Of a stretch of DNA of 11,103 bases, positions 5,470 through 11,103 are shown one piece after another. The translations under genes and the position numbers were made by a program. The notes below the pieces were generated by a model. It worked only from the letters and a program-made list of their open reading frames with translations, searched no databases and had not been told where the DNA came from. The DNA is taken from contig DASTWQ010000250.1 in NCBI GenBank assembly GCA_035758545.1, positions 1 to 11,103 on the forward strand, in the 5' to 3' direction. The DNA is from JAFDVN01 sp035758545. GTDB lineage: Bacteria > Acidobacteriota > Holophagae > Holophagales > Holophagaceae. Numbering within the stretch: the stretch's first letter is position 1; each line of letters begins with the position of its first letter.

Positions 5470-6156
5470 TCAAGGCTGGGCCTGATCCCGCCGCAGCGCC
5501 AGCTCCATCTGGAGCGCCTCGGCGCTGAGGGAGAAGGCCGGCTCCACCAGGCAGGCCTCGATGAACTCCAGGGTGGGAGAGGGCCACCCGCACATGGCGA
5601 AGGCCGCCTCCAGGCCCGCCTGGTCCCCGGCCTCCGCCTGGATGAGGCGGCCCCGGTCCAGGTAGATGCGGCCGAGCCGGGAGCCGGCATGGACCGTCAC
5701 GGTGGCGGTGCGGCCCTCCCACTGGAGCAGCTGGAGGAAGGCCGGGAGGGAGATGCCCCGGGCGGCGCCTTCGGGATGGCTCCTCAGCTCCCGGATCTGC
5801 GCCGCCAGGACCGGGTATTCCGGGGGCTTGGCGTGGATGCGGAGGGCGCTGCCCGCCAGCAGGTGCTCGAGGGTGGTGAGGTCCCCGACCCCGGTCAGGA
5901 CGAAGACCGGCAGACCGGGGTAGCGGGCGGAAAGCTCCGCCACCAGCTGGAAGCCGTCCATGCCCGGCATGTGCAGGTCCGTCACCACCGCCGCCACCTG
6001 CAGGTGCCGCAGGGCCTCCAGGGCGGCCTTGCCTTCGGGGGCCGTGAGCACCCGGAAGGGCCCCGCGTCGGCGAGGGCCGCCGCCTGGAAGGCCCGCACA
6101 GCGGGATCGTCTTCCACCAGCAGGATGGTGAGGGGATCGGTCCCGGGGGTCGCCAT
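5470..6156 (-). CDS. response regulator: receiver plus PATAN/DUF4388-like domain (first in the array)
   Basis: The 228-residue protein has a receiver domain (about 8-122) with Glu15-Asp16-Asp17, phospho-acceptor Asp60 (VVTDLHMP), Thr88 and Lys110 (HAKPP). The C-terminal PATAN/DUF4388-like domain (about 134-225) has LPAFLQLLQWEGRTATVTV, GRIYLDRGRLIQAEAG and GWPSPTLEFIEAC. Its SLPAFLQLLQ opening is the most canonical of the three and best supports the domain call. The ATG at 6156 fits the family start; a longer open frame exists upstream but is Pro/Arg-rich and overlaps the glycosidase. No strong Shine-Dalgarno is visible. It is the promoter-proximal gene of the array, 58 bases beyond the GH113-like gene, with a GC-rich hairpin in between. 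Confidence 0.9.
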   Translation of the reverse strand: MATPGTDPLTILLVEDDPAVRAFQAAALADAGPFRVLTAPEGKAALEALRHLQVAAVVTDLHMPGMDGFQLVAELSARYPGLPVFVLTGVGDLTTLEHLLAGSALRIHAKPPEYPVLAAQIRELRSHPEGAARGISLPAFLQLLQWEGRTATVTVHAGSRLGRIYLDRGRLIQAEAGDQAGLEAAFAMCGWPSPTLEFIEACLVEPAFSLSAEALQMELALRRDQAQP

Positions 6157-6177
6157 GCCCGTAGGATGCGCGGAGGT

Positions 6178-6209
6178 CCGGGCCCGTCGCAATGAAGCCC
6201 CGGGCCCGG
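6178..6209. repeat. GC-only hairpin between the glycosidase and the regulator array
   Basis: CCGGGCCCG (6178-6186) and CGGGCCCGG (6201-6209) form a perfect 9-bp stem with a 14-base loop. On the minus strand the word GACGGGCCCGG also occurs twice as a direct repeat. No T-run follows, so it is at best a weak terminator or a processing and pausing site at the boundary between the glycosidase and regulator genes. Confidence 0.35.
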
Positions 6210-6214
6210 GCCCG

Positions 6215-7477
6215 TCAGCGGGCCTCGCCCTTGGGGATCCTCCGGGCCGGGGCGGGCTCCTTCGCCACCACGGCGGCGGCCTCGGCGGCGTCGGCAGGAT
6301 GGTCCTTCCGCCACTGCACGCTCCAGGCCGGCAGCGCGTAGTCCTCGTAGGTCCGCAGCTTCCGGTCCTGGGCCTCCAGGGTCTGGAGCACCGCGTCCCG
6401 GATGTCCTGGGGCTTGGGCGCGCCAATGCCCTCCCAGACCGGCTCCTGGAAGTAGGCCCTCAGGGTGGCCTCCGCGGGCTTGCCCCAGGGGGCGTAGGTC
6501 CGGTCCCCGGGGCCGCCGGGCAGCTCGTGGTCCTTCAGCCGCTCGCCGTAGAGGTAGTAGAAGACCGCCGCGCCGTCGCTCCAGTTCTTCAGGACGCTGA
6601 AGGCGCCCTTCAGCAGCTCGTCCTGGAGGGCCGGGTCCGCCGGCTTGTCCGTGCGGAAGTCCCAGGGGCCCACGTGGGCGTGGGCCACGCTGGGGTAGCC
6701 CACCTCCGTGATCATCACGGGCCGGCCGAAGCGGGCCTGGAGGGTGCGGGCCTTCTCCACGATCCACCACCACTCGTCCACGATCTGCTTCCGGGTCGGG
6801 TAGTCGTCGTACTTGGCGATGGGGTCGTAGGTGTTCATGCCGATGACATCGAGGCAGTCCCCGAAGGTGAAACTGTCGTGAGAATCGAAGTTCACGCTGT
6901 AGGTGACCTTGCCCGCGTAGACCCGCCGCACCGCCTGGATGAGGGCGCACCACTGGTCCCGGAAGCGGTGGGTCGTCGCCATCTCCGTCCCCACGCTGTA
7001 CCACTCCACCCCGCCCTGCTGGGCCAGGGCCGCGAGGTGGACATTGAAGGCGGTGTAGGCCTTCCACCAGGCGTCCCAATGGTCCGGCCGGATGTTGCCG
7101 CGCCACCACTTGGCGTTGTCCGCCTCGTCCTTGATGTTGATGGTGGGGAAGAACATGATCCGCAGGTTGCGGGCCCGGGCCTCCTGGAAGGTGCGCAGCA
7201 GGGCCTCGTCCGTGGGGCTGGAGGTCGGGTGGCGCCGCACGGTGTCGGCGTGGCCCGAGTCCATGCGGTAGATGGCCTGCAGGCTCACGCAGGTGGCGCC
7301 GCTGGCGGCGATGCGGTCCAGTTCCGCGGCGTAGTCGTAGTCCGGCACCCCGGCGTAGAGGCCCAGCACGATGCCCCGGGGCTGGGGCACGAGCTTCACG
7401 GCCCGGACATGGCGGACGACGAGGAGGGTCGCGGGCACCGCCAGCAGCGATGCCCAGGCGATCACGCGGCGGATCAT
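6215..7477 (-). CDS. membrane-anchored glycoside hydrolase, GH113-like TIM barrel
   Basis: The 420-residue protein has an N-terminal hydrophobic segment (about 5-21) after M-I-R-R, a signal anchor or uncleaved signal, so the enzyme faces the periplasm or outside. The (beta/alpha)8 domain runs from about 35 to 350. YSVGTEM puts the likely acid/base at Glu165; ITEVGYPS puts the likely nucleophile at Glu258. These are the usual strand 4 and strand 7 positions of clan A hydrolases, and the wording resembles GH113 (beta-mannanase type). FYYLYGER and the aromatic residues around 215-240 would line the cleft. The last 70 residues are charged and Ala/Pro-rich. GGAG lies six bases before the ATG. Substrate is uncertain: mannan is the family precedent, but a role in the cell's own envelope glycan is as likely given the neighbours. 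Confidence 0.85.
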   Translation of the reverse strand: MIRRVIAWASLLAVPATLLVVRHVRAVKLVPQPRGIVLGLYAGVPDYDYAAELDRIAASGATCVSLQAIYRMDSGHADTVRRHPTSSPTDEALLRTFQEARARNLRIMFFPTINIKDEADNAKWWRGNIRPDHWDAWWKAYTAFNVHLAALAQQGGVEWYSVGTEMATTHRFRDQWCALIQAVRRVYAGKVTYSVNFDSHDSFTFGDCLDVIGMNTYDPIAKYDDYPTRKQIVDEWWWIVEKARTLQARFGRPVMITEVGYPSVAHAHVGPWDFRTDKPADPALQDELLKGAFSVLKNWSDGAAVFYYLYGERLKDHELPGGPGDRTYAPWGKPAEATLRAYFQEPVWEGIGAPKPQDIRDAVLQTLEAQDRKLRTYEDYALPAWSVQWRKDHPADAAEAAAVVAKEPAPARRIPKGEAR

Positions 7478-7491
7478 GGGCGCTCCGAACC

Positions 7492-7509
7492 CTTCACGGT
7501 ATCAGGGGC
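7492..7509 (-). promoter_or_regulatory. leader motif upstream of the GH113-like gene, possible -10 region
   Basis: GCCCCTGATACCGTGAAG on the minus strand lies 14 bases before the ATG. It matches the motif before the CBS-domain gene (8793-8810) at 17 of 18 positions, and its CCTGATAC core also precedes the rightward permease. TGATAC could serve as a -10 box; no good -35 was found. Confidence 0.3.
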
Positions 7510-7518
7510 CGCCCCGCG

Positions 7519-8790
7519 TCAGGCCTTCGGATCCTTCGCCAACCGCTCCACCCGCACCTGGGCCACCTTCGGCCCGTCCATGCGGAGCACCGTGATCCGG
7601 GAGCCGTCCTCCACGAGGCTGTCCCGCACCCTCGGCACCCGGCCCAGGCGGGCCATGACCAGGCCGCCGACGGTGTCGAAGCCGTCCCGCTGCCAGTCCA
7701 GGTCCAGGGCCGAGGCGACGTCCTCCACGTGGGCCTGGCCGGACACCAGCCAGAGGCCCTCGCCCAGGATCTGCACCTCCGGCGCGCCCCCGGGCTCCTC
7801 GGGGATCTCGCCGAAGACCTCGTCCAGCAGGTCCCCGAGGGTCACCAGGCCCGCCACGCCGCCGAACTCGTCCACCACCACAGCCAGGCCGATGCGGGCC
7901 CGCTGCATCTCCCGCAGCACCTCGCCGGCGGGCTTGCTCTCCGGCACGAAGAGGGGCGGCTTCATGAGCTGGCGCAGGGGCGTGGTCGCGTGGTCCGGCA
8001 GGCCCAGCAGGTCCTTGAGCCGCAGCACGCCCACGACCTTGTCCAGGCGCTCCTCGTAGAGGGGGAGGCGGCTCCGGCCGCAGGCCCGGAAGGCCTCCCA
8101 GGCCTCGTCCAGGCTGGCCTCCACCGGCAGGGCCCGCATGGCCGTGCGCGGCGTCATCAGCTCCCGCACGACGGTGTCGCCCAGGGAGACGACGTTGCGG
8201 ATCAGCTCCCGGTCGTCCGCCTCGAGGATGCCCTCGGCCTCGCCCTCCTCCAGCAGCGCGGTGACGGCCTCCTCGGTTGGGTCCTCGTCGTCGTCGCCAT
8301 CCGCCCGTTCCTGGGCCTCGTGGCGGCGGGTGACGGCGGCGGCGACGGGGTTCACCAGCGGCGCCAGCAGGCGCTGGGGCAGGTCGAACCAGGGGAAGAG
8401 CCGGTCCAGCCAGCCGGCGGGATCGCCCGCCACCAGGAGGGCGGGGAGCGCCAGGTCGAAGAGGTAGAGGTAGGCCGCCGTGACCGCGCCCAGGATCCAG
8501 AGCCGGCCCGGCCAGGCGTCCGCCACGGGCCAGGCCGCGAGGAAGAGCAGGGCCAGCAGCAGCACGTTCCAGAGTCGCAGGGACATGCCGAGGATGCGGG
8601 GCTGGCCCAGCAGGTCCGCCAGCCGCGGGTGGCGGAAGGCCTCCTCCTCCAGCAGCACTCGGCGCTGCAGGGAGGGCAGGGCGTTGTAGGCCGCCAGCAG
8701 GCAGGCCAGCAGCGCCCGGTAGAGCGCCAGCAGGACCAGGGCGGCGGCGGTCCAGAAGACAGGAGAGCTGCTACTGCTAGGGTCGGTCAC
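7519..8790 (-). CDS. CorC/HlyC-type CBS-domain membrane protein
   Basis: The 423-residue protein is of the hemolysin-C/CNNM-like family. It has a membrane part with about three hydrophobic segments (11-36, 73-90, 97-121), an acidic linker, the family's EADDRELIRNVVSLGDTVVRELMTPR block (190-215), two CBS domains (about 213-270 and 275-330, including the hallmark VVVDEFGGVAGLVTLGDLLDEVFGEI) and a C-terminal CorC_HlyC domain (about 338-420). Relatives take part in Mg2+/Co2+ efflux or resistance, with CBS domains sensing nucleotide. The membrane part does not show the usual DUF21 motif (Ser/Gly...SAAE), so transport ability is doubtful. The start is GTG with only GAAG upstream. It lies 41 bases before the glycosidase and is probably co-transcribed with it, though the repeated leader motifs may mean separate starts. 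Confidence 0.92.
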   Translation of the reverse strand: MTDPSSSSSPVFWTAAALVLLALYRALLACLLAAYNALPSLQRRVLLEEEAFRHPRLADLLGQPRILGMSLRLWNVLLLALLFLAAWPVADAWPGRLWILGAVTAAYLYLFDLALPALLVAGDPAGWLDRLFPWFDLPQRLLAPLVNPVAAAVTRRHEAQERADGDDDEDPTEEAVTALLEEGEAEGILEADDRELIRNVVSLGDTVVRELMTPRTAMRALPVEASLDEAWEAFRACGRSRLPLYEERLDKVVGVLRLKDLLGLPDHATTPLRQLMKPPLFVPESKPAGEVLREMQRARIGLAVVVDEFGGVAGLVTLGDLLDEVFGEIPEEPGGAPEVQILGEGLWLVSGQAHVEDVASALDLDWQRDGFDTVGGLVMARLGRVPRVRDSLVEDGSRITVLRMDGPKVAQVRVERLAKDPKA

Positions 8791-8792
8791 GG

Positions 8793-8810
8793 CTTCAAGG
8801 TATCAGGGGC
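8793..8810 (-). promoter_or_regulatory. leader motif upstream of the CBS-domain gene, possible -10 region
   Basis: GCCCCTGATACCTTGAAG ends two bases before the GTG start and matches the motif before the GH113-like gene with one mismatch. If TGATAC is a -10 box, the message would be almost leaderless, which would fit the lack of a strong Shine-Dalgarno. Confidence 0.3.
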
Positions 8811-8817
8811 GGGATTC

Positions 8818-8897
8818 GAGGTGACGAGGGGTGAGGCCTGGAAGCAGGACGGAACGGCGCTTCGTCCCGCCTCCAGGCCTCATCACCTCACCCCTCA
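8818..8897 (-). terminator. long hairpin downstream of the acyltransferase gene
   Basis: Positions 8832-8851 and 8863-8882 pair over 20 bp around an 11-base loop. The two positions that mismatch on the plus strand become G-U pairs in the minus-strand RNA, so the structure is complete only in the transcript of the upstream acyltransferase gene. An outer stem GAGGTGA/TCACCTC (8818-8824 with the matching bases near 8881-8887) and an alternative GAGGGGTGAGG/CCTCACCCCTC register extend it. No U-tract follows, so it is either a non-canonical terminator or a 3'-end stabiliser between this gene and the CBS-domain gene. Confidence 0.5.
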
Positions 8898-10352
8898 CTT
8901 CCTCGAGAGGATCTGCTCCCGGATCTTCGCCTTGGCGGTGTCGTTGAGGACGATGCCCCGGGCCTCGGCCTCGGCGAAGTACTCCTCCGGATCCCGGGTG
9001 AGGCCGTCCGGTGTGGGCGGCAGGCCCTTCCGCGCCCGGGCGGCGTTGAGGAAGACGTAGGGCTCCCGGGCCAGCTCGGGGCTGCGGAGGTAGTGGCGGA
9101 AGGTCCACCAGTTGCCCACCAGGAACCAGACGGCGAGGGCGCTGAGGCCCAGGCGCTGCAGGCTCCGCATGCGGATCGCGTCCTTGCGGATCGACTGCCA
9201 CCAGAGCCCGAACCCGAGGGACACGGCCAGCACCCCGGCGGTCATCAGGAGGGTGAAGGCCCAGCCCTGGCTGTTCCACTGCCAGCCCATCAGGTCCAGC
9301 ACCGGCTGGCTCAGCAGCACGCCGAAGATCAGGTTGAGGTGGAACATGTAGATCAGCAGCGATTCCCGGCTGGCGGAGGCGAAGGCGTTCTCGCCCTTCC
9401 AGCGCGGGCGGATCCGCTCCACCGCGCCCATGGCCGCGCCGGCCAGGCAGATCCAGCCCAGGCGTTCGGCGACACTGGGCAGGGTCGTGTTGCCGAGGGC
9501 CTGCAGCTCGCTCCAGGTGAAGGCGCCGTAGCGGGTCTGGTCCATCCACACGCCCCTGTGCTGGACCCACTGCCCGCCCCAGAGGAAGTCCTCCTTCGTG
9601 GCGTGGCCCGTCCACCAGAGGATCAGCCCGAGGATCGCCAGGGCGGCGAGGAAGCGGACCTCGGTCCAGCGGGCCCGGCCCTCGCCGTCCTCCTCCTGCC
9701 GCGCGAAGCGGTAGGCGCCCCCCAGGAAGGCCCCGAAGGCCACGAAGGCCAGCCAGGGGAAGAGGGGGAAGAGGGCCTGCACGCCCCGGTCCGGGTTGCC
9801 GTTGAAGAGGCCCCGGATGGGCAGCCAGAGGCTGTCCGCCACGCCGTGGGCCCAGAGGAAGGGGGACACCAGCGGGATGTAGAGGGCCAGGCCCAGGGCC
9901 AGCAGGGTGAAGACCCGGGGCCGCCGGATGAGCCGCGCGAGCCCCTGCAGGATCAGCAGGGAGAAGACGATGCACTGGAGCACGTCGATCTTGAAGAGCT
10001 CTCGCCACTTCTGGTCGGTGGCCAGTACGGTCCAGTCCACCAGGGAGAGGCCCGGCGCGTGCAGGGCGTAGGCGCAGGCCAGGATGAAGAGGTAGCGCTT
10101 CCCGCTGTCCCAGAAGGGGCGCAGGGTGCCGTCCTTGCGGAAGGTGGAGACCACCAGGCTGAAGCCCGCCGCCGTGAGGAAGCTGGGCGCCACCAGGCCG
10201 TTCAGGAAGTTGAGCCAGTCCGGCCGCAGCTTCAGGTCCAGCCACACGTTGGTGCAGTGGACCTCGATCATCACGAGGATGGCCCAGCCCCGGAGCTGGT
10301 CCACCCAGTCGCAGCGGGTGGCGGGGGCGCGGCGGTCGGTCGGGGGGGTCAT
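8895..10352 (-). CDS. polytopic membrane acyltransferase, DUF1624/heparan-alpha-glucosaminide N-acetyltransferase-like
   Basis: The 485-residue membrane protein has about ten hydrophobic segments. The N-terminus carries R-C-D-W-V-D-Q-L-R-G-W-A-I-L-V-M-I-E-V-H (13-32), the DxLRGxAI...H signature of this class (His32 a candidate catalytic residue), followed by NGLVAPSFLTAAGFSLVVS (51-69), typical of DUF1624/COG3503. SLLIYMFHLNLIFG (331-344) is the conserved late segment. Such enzymes pass an acyl group from cytoplasmic acyl-CoA across the membrane to a sugar amine or hydroxyl. The last 60 residues form a soluble, charged tail. Acyltransferase family 3 is the alternative. The ATG at 10352 has no Shine-Dalgarno (CCTCC precedes it), so the start is fairly but not fully sure. 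It is divergent from the permease, and likely modifies an envelope or exported glycan. Confidence 0.88.
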   Translation of the reverse strand: MTPPTDRRAPATRCDWVDQLRGWAILVMIEVHCTNVWLDLKLRPDWLNFLNGLVAPSFLTAAGFSLVVSTFRKDGTLRPFWDSGKRYLFILACAYALHAPGLSLVDWTVLATDQKWRELFKIDVLQCIVFSLLILQGLARLIRRPRVFTLLALGLALYIPLVSPFLWAHGVADSLWLPIRGLFNGNPDRGVQALFPLFPWLAFVAFGAFLGGAYRFARQEEDGEGRARWTEVRFLAALAILGLILWWTGHATKEDFLWGGQWVQHRGVWMDQTRYGAFTWSELQALGNTTLPSVAERLGWICLAGAAMGAVERIRPRWKGENAFASASRESLLIYMFHLNLIFGVLLSQPVLDLMGWQWNSQGWAFTLLMTAGVLAVSLGFGLWWQSIRKDAIRMRSLQRLGLSALAVWFLVGNWWTFRHYLRSPELAREPYVFLNAARARKGLPPTPDGLTRDPEEYFAEAEARGIVLNDTAKAKIREQILSRK

Positions 10353-10444
10353 GGAGGCCAGCTTGCCTGGGATCCCGGCCCCTCGAAAAGCCTCGTTTCC
10401 TGATACAGTTTCCGGAATCTCTGGATTTCCAGTCAGGAGCGCCC
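10353..10444. promoter_or_regulatory. divergent intergenic region with candidate promoter and palindrome
   Basis: This 92-base gap separates the leftward acyltransferase from the rightward permease and must serve both. On the plus strand CCTGATAC (10399-10406) repeats the core of the leader motif seen before two other genes, flanked by GTTTCC on each side (10395-10400 and 10408-10413). CTGGATTTCCAG (10421-10432) is a perfect inverted repeat between that box and the Shine-Dalgarno AGGAG (10435-10439), well placed for a repressor or a 5' hairpin. Confidence 0.45.
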
Positions 10445-11103
10445 ATGGCGGGATTGTTCGCGAAAAAGGACCTGGACCGGCTCATCGCCGACGCCAACGA
10501 CCCCAACGCCGGTGAATCCGGGCATGGCGGCGCGACGCTGAAGCGGAGCCTCGGGGCCTTCAACCTGACGACCCTCGGCATCGGCGCCATCATCGGCACC
10601 GGCATCTTCACCCTGACGGGCCTGGCCGCCGCGGACTACGCGGGCCCCGGCATCGTCTACAGCTTCATCATCGGCGGCATCCTCTGCGCCCTGGCGGGCC
10701 TCTGCTACTCGGAGATGGCCGCCATGGTGCCCGTGGCCGGCAGCGCCTACGCCTATTCCTACGCCACCATGGGCGAGTTCGTCGCCTGGATCATCGGCTG
10801 GGATCTGGTGCTCGAGTACGCCTTCGGCGCCATCACCGTGTCCAACGGCTGGGCCGGCTACTTCATCTCGCTCCTCCAGGACAGCCTGCACATCCCCATC
10901 TCCGACAAGGTGCTGCTGTTCACCAAGGGCCCCTGGGAGCAGGTGGTGGGCCCCGGCGGCCAGATGATGGGCCACGGCATCTGGAATGTGCCCGCCTCGC
11001 TCATCGCCCTGCTGGCGGCGGCCATCCTCTACCGCGGCATCAAGGAGAGCGCCACCGCCAACAACATCATCGTCATCATCAAGGTGACGATCGTGCTGCT
11101 GTT
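10445..11103 (+). CDS. APC-superfamily amino acid permease (3' end beyond window)
   Basis: This inner-membrane secondary transporter for amino acids is open to the right edge (219 codons seen, where the family usually has about 450-500 residues). After a roughly 30-residue cytoplasmic head comes TM1 with GIGAIIGTGIF (45-55), the unwound substrate-binding motif, then AGPGIVYSFIIGGILCALAGLCYSEMAAMVPVAGSAYAYSY, cut here into TM2 and TM3, and AWIIGWDLVLEYA (114-126). These match the cationic amino acid transporter (CAT) subgroup of the APC family. AGGAG lies five bases before the ATG. It is the only rightward gene and shares its promoter region with the acyltransferase. Which amino acid it carries cannot be told from this half. 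Confidence 0.93.
   Translation, partial: MAGLFAKKDLDRLIADANDPNAGESGHGGATLKRSLGAFNLTTLGIGAIIGTGIFTLTGLAAADYAGPGIVYSFIIGGILCALAGLCYSEMAAMVPVAGSAYAYSYATMGEFVAWIIGWDLVLEYAFGAITVSNGWAGYFISLLQDSLHIPISDKVLLFTKGPWEQVVGPGGQMMGHGIWNVPASLIALLAAAILYRGIKESATANNIIVIIKVTIVLL

Noticed and set aside
3691..6195. 834-codon open frame on the plus strand across the regulator array
   Set aside because: Product is His/Gly/Glu/Gln-rich without domain character, no ribosome binding site, and it lies antisense to three clear receiver proteins and the small gene. It is a high-GC shadow.
7450..9060. 536-codon plus-strand frame across the CBS-domain gene
   Set aside because: Composition is Gln/His/Gly-rich shadow coding; it crosses a gene boundary and a hairpin.
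8803..10611. 602-codon minus-strand frame overlapping the acyltransferase
   Set aside because: Pro/Arg/Gly-rich in a different frame from the true membrane protein; it would also run into the permease.
10433..10975. 180-codon minus-strand frame antisense to the permease
   Set aside because: The opposite strand encodes an unmistakable APC transporter with a good ribosome binding site.

Overview
The window is about 70% GC, apart from one short AT-rich island near the left end. It is densely packed with protein genes, almost all on the minus strand. Base composition, gene content (receiver proteins with DUF4388/PATAN-type domains, a DUF1624-type membrane acyltransferase, a GH113-like protein) and the short inverted-repeat element between two serine-biosynthesis genes suggest an Acidobacteriota bacterium, perhaps Holophagaceae (Geothrix relatives). 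This assignment is inferred from style and was not searched. Another high-GC environmental Gram-negative, such as a myxobacterium or a Geobacter relative, is not excluded.

Region by region, in window order: (1) 1-231 holds the first 23 bases of a leftward gene with a strong ribosome binding site inside a hairpin, fed from an AT-rich leader. (2) 232-3660 is a leftward operon transcribed as class V aminotransferase (serC-like), then serA, then a histidine-phosphatase-superfamily enzyme whose start overlaps the serA stop. Together these could supply all three steps of the phosphorylated serine pathway, if the last enzyme is a phosphoserine phosphatase of the metal-independent type. (3) 3661-3771 is a spacer with three small, very GC-rich hairpins. 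(4) 3772-6156 is a tightly packed leftward array of three paralogous response regulators, each a receiver followed by a PATAN/DUF4388-like output domain. A 71-codon gene with a very good Shine-Dalgarno sequence is wedged between the first and second. No kinase is present. (5) 6215-10352 holds three envelope-related leftward genes: a membrane-anchored GH113-like glycoside hydrolase, a CorC/HlyC-type CBS-domain membrane protein with a degenerate membrane domain, and a multi-spanning DUF1624-like acyltransferase. (6) From 10445 an APC-family amino acid permease is read rightward and runs off the right edge.

The genes are ordinary in type. The most interesting parts are the kinase-less triple receiver-PATAN array with its embedded small gene, the apparently complete three-gene serine operon with a non-HAD phosphatase candidate, and several RNA-level structures: a hairpin covering the ribosome binding site at the left edge, another around the serA ribosome binding site, and a 20-bp hairpin whose two mismatches are G-U pairs only in the leftward transcript. 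No tRNA, rRNA, CRISPR array, insertion sequence or phage gene was seen.
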